The notes under the pieces were generated by a model, which had not been told where the DNA came from, did no database searches, and saw only the letters and a list, made by a program, of their open reading frames with translations. Source: Streptomyces fungicidicus (GTDB taxonomy: Bacteria > Actinomycetota > Actinomycetes > Streptomycetales > Streptomycetaceae). Taken from it: a stretch of DNA of 64,000 nt. The position numbers and the translations under genes are program-made. The stretch lies in the NCBI RefSeq assembly GCF_003665435.1, contig NZ_CP023407.1, positions 2,604,001 to 2,668,000 on the forward strand, in the 5' to 3' direction. Positions 33,109 through 43,652 of this stretch are shown one piece after another (within the stretch, counting starts at the first letter, position 1; every line of letters starts with the position of its first letter).

Positions 33109-34172
33109 GAGGAGATCTGCACCTTGCTGTGATCACCGAGCACGAGCCGGTGGGCCTTGGGGTTGCGGGGAGCGGGCGTGACCTCGACGTCGCGCCCGAT
33201 GAGCGAGGCCTCCACCCGGCGCACGCCGGTCACGGACGAACCCCGCAGCACGATGGAGTACTCGATTTCGCTGTCCTCGATCCGGCAGCCCTCGGACACC
33301 GACGTGAAGGGGCCGATGTAGGCGTTGTCGACCACCGTACCGGCGCCGATGACCGCGGGTCCGACGATCCGGCTGCCGCTGACCCGGGCGCCCTCCTCGA
33401 TGCGCACCCGGCCGATGATCTCGCTGGCCGCGTCCACCGTGCCGGCGCGGCCGGGCTCCAGGGTCTCCAGCACGGAACGGTTGACCTCCAGCATGTCGGT
33501 GACGTTGCCGGTGTCCTTCCAGTACCCGGAGATCGTGGTGGAGCGGACGTCGCGCTCCGCGTCGATCAGCCACTGCAGGGCGTGCGTGATCTCCAGCTCG
33601 CCGCGCCGGGACGGCGCGATGGAGCGGACGGCCTCGTGCACGGCCGGGGTGAACAGGTAGACGCCGACGAGGGCCAGGTCGCTCTTCGGCCGCTCCGGCT
33701 TCTCCTCCAGGCCCACCACCTGTCCGTCGGCGCCGAGTTCGGCGACGCCGAAGGCGGTCGGGTCGGGGACCTTGGTCAGCAGGATCCGCGCGTCGGGCCG
33801 CTCGGCGCGGAACTCCTCCACCAGGGCGGTGATGCCCCCGACGACGAAGTTGTCGCCGAGGTACATGACGAAGTCGTCGTCGCCGAGGAAGTCCCGGGCG
33901 ATGAGTACGGCGTGGGCGAGCCCCAGGGGCGCTTCCTGGGGGATGTAGGTGACCTCGACGCCGAACCGGGAACCGTCCCCCACCGCCTCGCGGATCTCGT
34001 CCGCGGTGTCGCCGACGACGATCCCGACCTCGGTGATCCCGGCGTCGGCGATGGCCTCAAGGCCGTAGAAGAGGACCGGTTTGTTGGCGACCGGCACGAG
34101 CTGTTTGGCCGAGGTGTGGGTGATCGGACGGAGGCGGGTCCCCGCTCCCCCGGAAAGCACGAGAGCCTTCAC
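33105..34172 (-). CDS. rfbA: Glucose-1-phosphate thymidylyltransferase, long (StrD-like) form
   Basis: 355 residues, longer than the ~290-residue enteric RmlA. Nucleotidyltransferase core LSGGAGTRLRPIT, PVANKPVLFYGLEA, YLGDNFV, EEKPERPKSDLALVG. The C-terminal ~110 residues form a left-handed beta-helix (IIGRVRIEEGARVSGSRIVGPAVIG...). The long form is the type found in actinobacterial antibiotic-sugar and wall-sugar clusters (StrD). First gene of the operon; starts at ATG 34172. Confidence 0.95.
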   Translation of the reverse strand: MKALVLSGGAGTRLRPITHTSAKQLVPVANKPVLFYGLEAIADAGITEVGIVVGDTADEIREAVGDGSRFGVEVTYIPQEAPLGLAHAVLIARDFLGDDDFVMYLGDNFVVGGITALVEEFRAERPDARILLTKVPDPTAFGVAELGADGQVVGLEEKPERPKSDLALVGVYLFTPAVHEAVRSIAPSRRGELEITHALQWLIDAERDVRSTTISGYWKDTGNVTDMLEVNRSVLETLEPGRAGTVDAASEIIGRVRIEEGARVSGSRIVGPAVIGAGTVVDNAYIGPFTSVSEGCRIEDSEIEYSIVLRGSSVTGVRRVEASLIGRDVEVTPAPRNPKAHRLVLGDHSKVQISS

Positions 34173-34233
34173 GTGATGCGCCCCAATACTGTGAACCTGG
34201 ACTGGAATTTACCCGTTTGTCTGGTTTCAGAAT

Positions 34234-34278
34234 GGATCTTTGATCACATCCAACCATGTGTCAGGACCTTTGATTCAC
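34234..34278. repeat. Direct repeats 30 bp apart upstream of rfbA
   Basis: GGATCTTTGAT (34234) and GGACCTTTGAT (34264) are spaced exactly 30 bp, about three helical turns, in an AT-richer 150-bp leader. This spacing suits two regulator molecules on one DNA face. Minus-strand TAAATT nearer the gene is a possible -10. Confidence 0.45.
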
Positions 34279-34327
34279 CCCTCATTCATACATTTGACCC
34301 CTCTCTGACCGTCGGGGGACGAAAAAA

Positions 34328-34362
34328 ATGATCCGCCCCCGGCCGAGCCGGGGGCGGATCAT
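34328..34362 (-). terminator. Intrinsic terminator of rne
   Basis: Perfect 16-bp stem (34328-34343 with 34347-34362), 3-nt loop, followed on the minus strand by seven T residues; 22 bp after the rne stop. It insulates rne from the rhamnose operon. Confidence 0.93.
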
Positions 34363-34383
34363 CTGTACCGGGCGACGCGGAGG

Positions 34384-37300
34384 TCAGTCCTCCGTCGAGG
34401 CCGTCACCGACGACGACGGCTGCTGGGCCGCCGCCGCGGTCTTCTTCGACGCCGCCTTCTTCGCGGTCGTCTTGGTGGCGGCCGACTTGGTGGTCTTCGC
34501 CGCCGCCTTCTTGGCCGTCGTCTTCTTCGCGGCGGTCTTCTTGGCCGCCGTCTTCTTCACCGCGGCCTTCTTCGCCGTGGCCTTCTTGGCCGCCTTGCGG
34601 GCGGTCTTCCTGGCCGCGGCCGGCTCCTCGGCGGACTCCTGCGAGGGCTCCCCGGCAGTCTCCTGCGCGGGCTCCTCCGCAGGCGCCGTCTCCGCCGCCG
34701 CGGACGGGACGACCACCACGGCCGTGTCCTCGGACGCCGTCGACGTGCCCGCCTTGCGCACCGCGCGGCGACGCGGCCGGGCCGGGGCCTCGGCCTCGGC
34801 GGGCGCCTCGACCGGGGTCTCCTCCGGCTTCGGCGCCTCGGCGGCCGGCGCCTCGGCGACCGGGGGCGCGGGCTCCGCGACCGTCACCACCGCGGCCTCA
34901 GCTCCCGCCGGGGAACCGGCGGGCGCTGACACCTTGCGGGTGGCCCGGCGACGCGTACGGCCCTTGGGCGCGGCCTCCTCGGCGGCCGGCTCGGGAACCA
35001 CCGCGTCCTCGACGGCGGCCGGCTCGGCCAGCGCCTCGGCGGCGGGCTCGGGCCGCACCGGACGCGCGATCTCCTCGGCGGCGGTCACGTCCTGCGCCGT
35101 CGGCGCCTCGGCCCTGTCGCCCTCCTCGGCTCCGCGCCGGCCGGCCCTGGCGGTCTCCCGCTTGGGCGCGCCCGCCGGGGCGGACGCACGCCGGCTCGCC
35201 CGGCGACGCGTGCGACCACGGGTGGCCGCCGCCTCCGCCTCGGCGGCGCTGCTGTACAGCTCCTCGTCCGGCACGAACTCGGGGGCCGGCAGCGCGACCG
35301 GCTCGGCGGCCTCGGCGGCGACCTCGGCCGCCGTCTCCGTCTCCGCCTCCTGCTCGGCCGTCTCGACGCCCGCGGCCTCGTGCTCGTGCGGCTGCTCCGC
35401 AGCGCCGGCCCGCGCCCGCTTCCGGCGCTTGCCGCCGCCACCGGCGGCGGCCGGCTGGTCGAGGTGCACGATGACACCGCGCCCGTTGCAGTGGACGCAG
35501 GTCTCCGAGAACGACTCCAGCAGACCCTGGCCGACCCGCTTGCGGGTCATCTGGACCAGGCCCAGCGAGGTCACCTCGGCGACCTGGTGCTTCGTACGGT
35601 CCCGGCCCAGGCACTCCAGCAGACGCCGCAGCACCAGGTCCCGGTTGGACTCCAGCACCATGTCGATGAAGTCGATGACGATGATGCCGCCGAGGTCGCG
35701 CAGCCGCAGCTGGCGCACGATCTCCTCGGCCGCCTCCAGGTTGTTCCTGGTGACCGTCTCCTCGAGGTTGCCGCCCTGTCCGGTGAACTTGCCGGTGTTG
35801 ACGTCGACGACGATCATCGCCTCGGTCCGGTCGATCACCAGCGAACCGCCGCTGGGCAGCCAGACCTTGCGGTCCAGCGCCTTGGCGAGCTGCTCGTCGA
35901 TCCGGTACGTGGCGAAGACGTCGACCTCGCTGGTCCACCGGGACAGCCGCTCGGCCAGGTCCGGCGCCACGTGCGACACGTACCCGTGGACGGTCTCCCA
36001 CGCCTCGTCACCGCTGACGACGACCTTGGAGAAGTCCTCGTTGAAGATGTCCCGCACGACCCGGACGGTCATGTCCGGCTCGCCGTACAGCAGCGTCGGG
36101 GCGCTGCCGGCACCGTTCTTGGACTTCTTCTTGATCTCCTCCCACTGCGCCTGCAGCCGCTCGACGTCCCGGCGCAGCTCGTCCTCGCTCGCGCCCTCGG
36201 CGGCGGTGCGCACGATGACGCCCGCGTCCTCGGGGACGATCTTCTTGAGGATGGTCTTCAGCCGGGCCCGCTCGGTGTCGGGCAGCTTGCGGCTGATGCC
36301 GGTCATCGAGCCCTCGGGGACGTACACGAGGTAACGGCCCGGGAGGGACACCTGGCTGGTGAGGCGGGCGCCCTTGTGCCCGATCGGGTCCTTGGTGACC
36401 TGCACCAGGACCGACTGGCCCGACTTCAGCGCGGACTCGATACGGCGCGGGCCGTGACCCATGCCCAGCGCCTCGAAGTTGACCTCACCGGCGTAGAGCA
36501 CGGCGTTGCGGCCCTTGCCGATGTCGATGAAGGCGGCCTCCATCGACGGCAGCACGTTCTGCACCTTGCCGAGGTAGACGTTCCCGACGTACGAGGTCGC
36601 CTGCTCCTTGTTGACGTAGTGCTCGACGAGCACCCCGTCCTCCAGGACGCCGATCTGCGTACGGTCGCCGTGCTGACGCACGACCATGACGCGCTCGACG
36701 GCCTCACGGCGGGCCAGGAACTCGGCCTCGGTGATGATCGGCACCCGGCGGCGGCCCTGCTCGCGGCCTTCGCGGCGGCGCTGCTTCTTCGCCTCCAGAC
36801 GCGTGGAGCCCTTGATGGACTGCACCTCGTCCGACGGCTCGGACGCCTTGCGCGGCTCGCGCACCTTGACGACGGTGCGCTCGGGGTCGTCGGAGGCCGA
36901 CTCGCCCTCACCACCGCTGTCACCGGCGCGGCGACGCCGGCGGCGACGGCGACGGCTGCTGCTGGACCCGGAGTCGTCGCGGCCCTCGTCCTCGGCGTCC
37001 TCGGCGTCCTCCTCGACCTGCTCGGCGGTGTCCTCGGCGTCCTGGGCGGCCTGCTCGGCGGAGGCGTCCGCGGAATCGCCGCCCTCGGCGTCGGACTCGG
37101 CGGAGTCACCGCGCCGGCGGCGACGGCCGCCGCGGCGACGGCGGCGGCGCGAACCGGCGCCCTCGCTGTCGTCATGGTCCTCGCCCTCGGCGTGGTCCTC
37201 GGCCTGCTCCTCGTCCTCCTCCGCCTCGTCCTCGGCGCGGGTCGCGGGGGCGGCCGCCTCGGGCTCGTCGCCCGCGCCACGGCGCCGGCGACGGCGGCGG

Positions 37301-38406
37301 GAGGCGGGCTGCTCCTGTACGAGCTCCCCGGCCTCCTCGGTCTCCTCGGTCTCCTCCGGTTCCGCCGGTCCGGTGACCTCGGCGGCCGCCTCGGCGGCGG
37401 CGCGCTCCGGGGTCTGGAAGCGGGGCTCGGCGAACACCGGCGCCTGGAACACGGCGACGGCCGGGCGCGCGGGGCGGCGCTTCGAGGTCTCCGCCTCCTC
37501 CGGTCCGTCGGACGCGGCGGGCTTGGTGGTCCGGGCGGGGCGCGCGGGCTCGGCGAAGCCGGCGGCGGCCTTGCGGACCACCCGGCGACGGCGGCGCGGG
37601 GCCTCGTCCTCGGCCTCCGGGGCCTCTTCGGCGGCGGGGGCGGGCTGCTCGGGCTCGGCGGCCGCGGCGGCCGGCTGCGCCTCGGCGGGCGCGGAGTCGG
37701 CCCGCGTGGCGCGGCGCCGGGTGCGGCGCGGAGCGGCGTCCTCGGCGACGGCCTCGGTGGTCTCCGCGGCGGCCTGGGGCGCCTCGGCGGCGGCCTCGGG
37801 GGCCGCGGCCTTCTCGGCCGTCCCGGCGGCCGGCTCCGGCGAGGTCACGGCGCGCGAGGCGCGGCGCCGGGTGCGGCGCGGAGCGGCGTCCTCGGAGGGG
37901 GCCTCGGCGACGGCCTCAGCCTTCGCGGGCGCCTCGGCGGCGGGGGCGGGCTGCTCGGGCTCGGCGGTCCCGGCGGCCGCGGCCGCCGTCGGTGACGTCA
38001 CGCTGCGGGTCGCCCGGCGCCGGGCGCGGGGCGGGGCGGCGTCCTCGGGGACGGCGGGCTGCTCGGCGGCCGGAGCGCTCCCGGCCGGGGCCTGCGCGGC
38101 CGTGACGACGGTCTCGGCGGCCTCCGCCGACTCCGGTGCCCCGGCAGGCGCCGCGGCACGGCGCACCACACGACGGCGTCGCGGAGCGGCTGCCTCCGGG
38201 TCCTTCCCGGCCCCTGCGGCGGACTCCAGGGCCTCGGCCGGCTCCGCGGCCGGTATGGCCGGTGCGACGGTCTCCCCCGTCGCCCCGTCCGCCCCGGCGG
38301 GCGGGCCCGCCGGGCGTGAGGCGGCACGCCGCCGCCGTCGCGGCGGCAGGGTGTCGCTCGGAGTGTTCAGTTCGGAGCCCTCGGTGGGCTCGATCGGTTC
38401 GAGCAT
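34384..38406 (-). CDS. rne: RNase E/G family ribonuclease with long low-complexity arms (RNase ES)
   Basis: 1340 residues from ATG 38406 (GGGAG upstream), matching my recollection of the S. coelicolor RNase ES length. The catalytic core lies at about 565-990: S1 domain ([25 protein letters not shown]), then [11 protein letters not shown] and [11 protein letters not shown] supplying the two metal-binding Asp, and the zinc-link CVHCNGRG near residue 972. The N-terminal ~560 residues and C-terminal ~350 are Ala/Glu/Pro-rich with nine scattered RRRATR/RRVVRK-type basic blocks; the last 70 are Lys/Ala/Thr repeats resembling histone H1. Cleaves mRNA and rRNA precursors and is expected to scaffold a degradosome. 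Confidence 0.96.
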   Translation of the reverse strand: MLEPIEPTEGSELNTPSDTLPPRRRRRAASRPAGPPAGADGATGETVAPAIPAAEPAEALESAAGAGKDPEAAAPRRRRVVRRAAAPAGAPESAEAAETVVTAAQAPAGSAPAAEQPAVPEDAAPPRARRRATRSVTSPTAAAAAGTAEPEQPAPAAEAPAKAEAVAEAPSEDAAPRRTRRRASRAVTSPEPAAGTAEKAAAPEAAAEAPQAAAETTEAVAEDAAPRRTRRRATRADSAPAEAQPAAAAAEPEQPAPAAEEAPEAEDEAPRRRRRVVRKAAAGFAEPARPARTTKPAASDGPEEAETSKRRPARPAVAVFQAPVFAEPRFQTPERAAAEAAAEVTGPAEPEETEETEEAGELVQEQPASRRRRRRRGAGDEPEAAAPATRAEDEAEEDEEQAEDHAEGEDHDDSEGAGSRRRRRRGGRRRRRGDSAESDAEGGDSADASAEQAAQDAEDTAEQVEEDAEDAEDEGRDDSGSSSSRRRRRRRRRAGDSGGEGESASDDPERTVVKVREPRKASEPSDEVQSIKGSTRLEAKKQRRREGREQGRRRVPIITEAEFLARREAVERVMVVRQHGDRTQIGVLEDGVLVEHYVNKEQATSYVGNVYLGKVQNVLPSMEAAFIDIGKGRNAVLYAGEVNFEALGMGHGPRRIESALKSGQSVLVQVTKDPIGHKGARLTSQVSLPGRYLVYVPEGSMTGISRKLPDTERARLKTILKKIVPEDAGVIVRTAAEGASEDELRRDVERLQAQWEEIKKKSKNGAGSAPTLLYGEPDMTVRVVRDIFNEDFSKVVVSGDEAWETVHGYVSHVAPDLAERLSRWTSEVDVFATYRIDEQLAKALDRKVWLPSGGSLVIDRTEAMIVVDVNTGKFTGQGGNLEETVTRNNLEAAEEIVRQLRLRDLGGIIVIDFIDMVLESNRDLVLRRLLECLGRDRTKHQVAEVTSLGLVQMTRKRVGQGLLESFSETCVHCNGRGVIVHLDQPAAAGGGGKRRKRARAGAAEQPHEHEAAGVETAEQEAETETAAEVAAEAAEPVALPAPEFVPDEELYSSAAEAEAAATRGRTRRRASRRASAPAGAPKRETARAGRRGAEEGDRAEAPTAQDVTAAEEIARPVRPEPAAEALAEPAAVEDAVVPEPAAEEAAPKGRTRRRATRKVSAPAGSPAGAEAAVVTVAEPAPPVAEAPAAEAPKPEETPVEAPAEAEAPARPRRRAVRKAGTSTASEDTAVVVVPSAAAETAPAEEPAQETAGEPSQESAEEPAAARKTARKAAKKATAKKAAVKKTAAKKTAAKKTTAKKAAAKTTKSAATKTTAKKAASKKTAAAAQQPSSSVTASTED

Positions 38407-38667
38407 GCGGGCGTTTCTCCCGTCAGGCTCCCGGGCGCCGCACCTGGTCCGGCGAAGCCGGTGACGTCCGCGGCTCGCGCAGTGCGCGATCGCCGCCGTC
38501 CGGGGCGCGGGCGCCGCACGGGAGCACTCTGTGTCCTGTCTCGCCGGTTCCGTACACCGAATGCGCACGGCCTGGCGAAAGTCTTCTGGTGGGTGCGCTG
38601 CCCGACCCAGGTGGCTCCCGAGTTCGAGGGCGGCGCTTACGACGTCCGTCCCTTCGCGGGACCTTCC
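38407..38667 (-). other. 261-bp leader region of rne
   Basis: No gene seen. It contains a hairpin GTCCC-ttcgc-GGGAC just after the DUF2344 stop, and TCGCGC-agt-GCGCGA (38475-38489), so a long structured 5' untranslated region is likely. RNase E genes in other bacteria are autoregulated through such leaders; whether that applies here is inference. Confidence 0.5.
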
Positions 38668-39444
38668 TTACGCCGGCACCGTCGCGGCGGCAGTGGCGCC
38701 GGCCGGTTGCGGCTCGGTCGCTGCTGCCTCGCGGTCGGGCGCGAGCGGGTCGGTCACCGTGCCGGTCTCTTCATCGAGCAGCCCCTGCGCCAGCCTGGTC
38801 ACCGCTGCGGGGACCGGCGGCGCCAGGTCGGCCACGGCGCGGAGACCGGACAGGACGTCGTCGGGTCGTACGGCAGGCGTCACGTGCCGAACAACCAGCC
38901 GCAGTATCGCACAGGGCCGGTCGGTCGGCCTATCAGCCCGCGACGAGTCCGTTTCCGCGCTCTCCAGCTCCACGACCGCGGAACGGGCGTCGAAGGTGCG
39001 GACGCCGTTCTTGGTCCGGCGCTGGACCTCCACGGTCCCGGCCGCGTTGAAGGCGTCCACCGCACGGCGGGCGTCCTCGGGGCCGACGCCGTCCAGCCGC
39101 AGCTCCCACACGGAAGCCGTCAGCCGGTCGGCGAGACCCGACGTGCGGGCCTCGACCGCCTCCACGATGTCGAGCCCGGCGGGCATCGACTCGTCGAGGA
39201 GGGCCCGGAGCCGCTCGGGTTCGCGCGGCTCGGTGAGCGCGATCTCCAGGTATTCCGCCTCACTGCCCGTGCCGGTGGGTGCGGCATTGGCGTACGACAC
39301 CTTCGGGTGCGGCGTGAACCCCGCCGAGTACGCCATCGGCACCTCGGCACGGCGCAGCGCACGCTCGAAGGCGCGCTGGAAGTCACGGTGGCTGGTGAAC
39401 CGGAGGCGGCCGCGCTTGGTGTAACGCAGTCGGATGCGCTGCAC
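38668..39444 (-). CDS. DUF2344 / TIGR03936 protein, radical SAM-linked
   Basis: 258 residues from GTG 39444. Family signature IRLRYTKRGRLRFTSHRDFQRAFERALRR, then PMAYSAGFTPHPKVSYANA; in many bacteria this domain is fused or adjacent to a B12-binding-type radical SAM protein, which here is at 41639-43588. The GTG lacks a ribosome binding site, whereas an in-frame CTG at 39486 has GAAGGA ten bases upstream and would add 14 residues (LGKRQPEGPPPAPA), so the start is uncertain. Ala/Pro-rich tail. Function unknown; linkage to rne suggests RNA modification. Confidence 0.85.
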   Translation of the reverse strand: MQRIRLRYTKRGRLRFTSHRDFQRAFERALRRAEVPMAYSAGFTPHPKVSYANAAPTGTGSEAEYLEIALTEPREPERLRALLDESMPAGLDIVEAVEARTSGLADRLTASVWELRLDGVGPEDARRAVDAFNAAGTVEVQRRTKNGVRTFDARSAVVELESAETDSSRADRPTDRPCAILRLVVRHVTPAVRPDDVLSGLRAVADLAPPVPAAVTRLAQGLLDEETGTVTDPLAPDREAAATEPQPAGATAAATVPA

Positions 39445-39492
39445 CGCGGGTGCGGGCGGCGGGCCTTCGGGCTGTCGCTTGCCCAGTGTCGT

Positions 39493-40572
39493 TCAGTCCT
39501 TCGTGAGAGCGGTCGTACTGCTACCAAGAGTACGTGCCTCCGGGCCGGTAGGTTCCCGCCGGTGCGTGAACTGCGGTTTCCTCCCCGCACCCGCCGGTGC
39601 GCCGGCCGGTTCGCCGAGCAGCGCCCGCCGGATGCCCGCGCGGGTCTCCCGGACCGACGCGCGGGCGGCGGCGAGGGCCTGCCGGGTGGCCCGGCCCACC
39701 GCGCGGGCGGCCTCCGCGGCCGGCCGCAGCACCGCGTCGCGCACCACGTGCCCCACCGGCGTCAGCACGCTCCGGTACACCCGGCGCACCGGCTCCACGA
39801 ACACCCACCGCAGCACGGTCCCGAGGAACCGCCCCACGGCGAGCGAGACGTGCCCCGCGATCCGCCAGGCATGCCCGAGGGCGTCCGCGACCTCCCGCGC
39901 GACGACGGCCAGCACCCGTCCCACGGGCACCAGCACCCACCGCCACACCGCGAGCGCGGGCAGCACCAGCAGGATCCGGGCGGTCCAGTACAACCCCCGG
40001 CCGACCCAGGAGACGACCGTCGCCACCAGCCGCGCCAGTCCCCCGGCGCACCAGGCGACCGCCCGCCCCACAGGGGTCAGCACCCACCGGTACAGCCACA
40101 CCGACGGCACCACGACCAGACACCGCCCCAGCCACACCACCCCCGCCCACACCGCGCCCCCGACCGCGGCCAGCGCCCGCCCGACCGGCGTCAGCACCCG
40201 CGCGTACAGCCACCCGGCCGCGTGACCCAGGGGAACCAGCACATGACGGTGGAGCGCGACGGCCGGGAGGACCACCAGCACCCTCCCCAGCCAGGCCAGC
40301 GCCAGCCCCAGCGGCACGAGCACATACCGCCACAGTCCGACGAACGGCCACACGAACACCGCCCGCCCCATCCACAGCAGCGCCCGCCCCAGCGGCCGCA
40401 GCACCGTGTCGTTCAGAAAGCGCCCGGCGACCGCCAGCGCGTCCCACACCATCCGCACCGGCACGACCAGCACCAGCACCACGATCCGCACGGGGACGCG
40501 GACCGCCACGACGAGGCACCCCTCCCCCGCGGGCGCGGCGGCCGGCCGACCGGCCGGCTTCTCGAGATCCAT
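39493..40572 (-). CDS. Membrane protein with seven VLxPxG repeats
   Basis: 359 residues. Motif VL(R/V/T)P(L/V)G recurs at residues 57, 84, 111, 126, 164, 213 and 269, each usually preceded by an aromatic-Arg pair (LYRW, LWRY, VWRW) and followed by a hydrophobic stretch rich in Trp, Val and Leu. Many segments are amphipathic with Arg at both ends, so it may lie along or re-enter the membrane instead of spanning it repeatedly. The C-terminal 90 residues are basic and soluble. ATG 40572 has a poor ribosome site; a GTG at 40509 follows GGGGAGGGG. Its stop lies just ahead of the DUF2344 gene. I recognise no characterised family. Confidence 0.7.
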   Translation of the reverse strand: MDLEKPAGRPAAAPAGEGCLVVAVRVPVRIVVLVLVVPVRMVWDALAVAGRFLNDTVLRPLGRALLWMGRAVFVWPFVGLWRYVLVPLGLALAWLGRVLVVLPAVALHRHVLVPLGHAAGWLYARVLTPVGRALAAVGGAVWAGVVWLGRCLVVVPSVWLYRWVLTPVGRAVAWCAGGLARLVATVVSWVGRGLYWTARILLVLPALAVWRWVLVPVGRVLAVVAREVADALGHAWRIAGHVSLAVGRFLGTVLRWVFVEPVRRVYRSVLTPVGHVVRDAVLRPAAEAARAVGRATRQALAAARASVRETRAGIRRALLGEPAGAPAGAGRKPQFTHRREPTGPEARTLGSSTTALTKD

Positions 40573-40797
40573 GCCTACGGAGACGCAGCCGCGGCCCCTC
40601 CGGATCCCACGCGCATGACGGTGGTGACCTCATATGCTCAACGCCGACCGGAAAGGTGAATTCCGCAGCCTATACAAACCAATTGTCGCTCCGGCCGTTC
40701 ACTCATTCGCCACGCATCCAAGGCAAACACCCGCCGTTAGTCGCTATATGACGAAGGCAAGCATGTCCGGGCCGGTCAGGCCCGACGGGGGGAATTC

Positions 40798-40854
40798 GTG
40801 GACATCCGTCCTCGCCGGCCGACGGACCGGGAGCGGCGAGGCCGTCTGACATGA
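40798..40854 (+). CDS. 18-codon ORF stop-start coupled to the DUF2637-type gene
   Basis: GTG at 40798 follows GGGGGG five bases upstream. The peptide (M)DIRPRRPTDRERRGRLT is very basic, and its TGA overlaps the next ATG in an ATGA junction. Possibly a leader that loads ribosomes onto the membrane protein gene. Could be chance. Confidence 0.35.
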   Translation: MDIRPRRPTDRERRGRLT

Positions 40855-41579
40855 ATGACGAACGCTACGACCCTCTCGTCTACCCCGAGTACGCCCAGCC
40901 CATGGAACCCCCCGTCCCGTCCTGGGACCCGGCCGAGGAACTCGCCTATCTGCTCCAGGAGGCCCGCGGCGAGGAATACGCCGGCGTCTCCATGCCACAG
41001 CCCCGCGAAGAGACCTCGGTCACCACGCCCCCGGCCGGCAGCCCCATGGGCAACCTGCAGGACATCACGGCCGAACTGCCGCCCCTGCGCTCCGCGCCGC
41101 GCGGCCACCGCAAACCCCCGCGCAAACGCCCCGACGCCCTGCGCTCGGCCAGCTACGTCATCGCCGCCATGGCCGCAGTCACCGTGTCGATGGTGAGCGT
41201 CTTCAGCGGCGTCGTCACCTACGAGCCGCTGCTCCTCGTCACCACGGCCCACAGCACCGGCAGTTCCTCCGCGTGGTGGCCCATCCTCGTCTACGGCCCC
41301 TGGCTCGCGGGCACGTTGTCCATCCTCCGCGCGGCACTGCACCAACGACGCGCCCTGCACTCCTGGTTCGTCGTCCTCCTCTTCTCGTCCGTCGCGGTCC
41401 TGCTCTGCGTCGCCCAGGCCCCCCGGACCCTCACCGACACGGCCGCCGCGGCCCTCCCCGGGGTCGCCGCCCTGGCCTGCTTCCAGCAGCTCGTGCGCCA
41501 GATCACCCTGACCCGCCCGCCGCGCCGCACCACCGCCCCCCGCCACCGCGTCGCCCACTTCCGACACGACCTCCCCTGA
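40851..41579 (+). CDS. Membrane protein resembling DUF2637 family
   Basis: 242 residues. The first ~95 residues are soluble, acidic and Pro-rich with a short basic block (RGHRKPPRKRPD). Four hydrophobic helices follow at about 100-122, 140-160, 168-188 and 196-215, and the end is basic. The layout matches DUF2637 (SpdB-like) membrane proteins common in Streptomyces, often associated with conjugation or signalling. It is divergent from the repeat membrane protein and convergent with the radical SAM gene. Function unknown. Confidence 0.7.
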   Translation: MNDERYDPLVYPEYAQPMEPPVPSWDPAEELAYLLQEARGEEYAGVSMPQPREETSVTTPPAGSPMGNLQDITAELPPLRSAPRGHRKPPRKRPDALRSASYVIAAMAAVTVSMVSVFSGVVTYEPLLLVTTAHSTGSSSAWWPILVYGPWLAGTLSILRAALHQRRALHSWFVVLLFSSVAVLLCVAQAPRTLTDTAAAALPGVAALACFQQLVRQITLTRPPRRTTAPRHRVAHFRHDLP

Positions 41580-41593
41580 CCCCGCCCCACACG

Positions 41594-41627
41594 GAAGCCC
41601 CCCTCCACCGCAGGTGGAGGGGGCTTC
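41594..41627. terminator. Bidirectional terminator between convergent genes
   Basis: Stem of 15-16 bp with one bulged C (41594-41609 with 41613-41627), 3-nt loop, placed between the plus-strand stop at 41579 and the minus-strand stop at 41639. Confidence 0.8.
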
Positions 41628-41638
41628 GGCATACGCCG

Positions 41639-43588
<1,950 letters not shown>

Positions 43589-43652
43589 CTCGCGAACCTT
43601 TGTGTGCTGAGTGGGGTGACCATTCAGCGTAACGCGGCCGGAGGGGTACTCC

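Noticed and set aside
35380..37995. 871-codon open frame opposite rne
   Set aside because: Antisense of the low-complexity arms of RNase E; no domain, no ribosome binding site.
38407..38568. N-terminal extension of RNase E from the earlier start at 38568
   Set aside because: The ATG at 38406 has a GGGAG site and gives 1340 residues, the length I recall for S. coelicolor RNase ES; the extension is Cys/Arg-rich and unlike the family.
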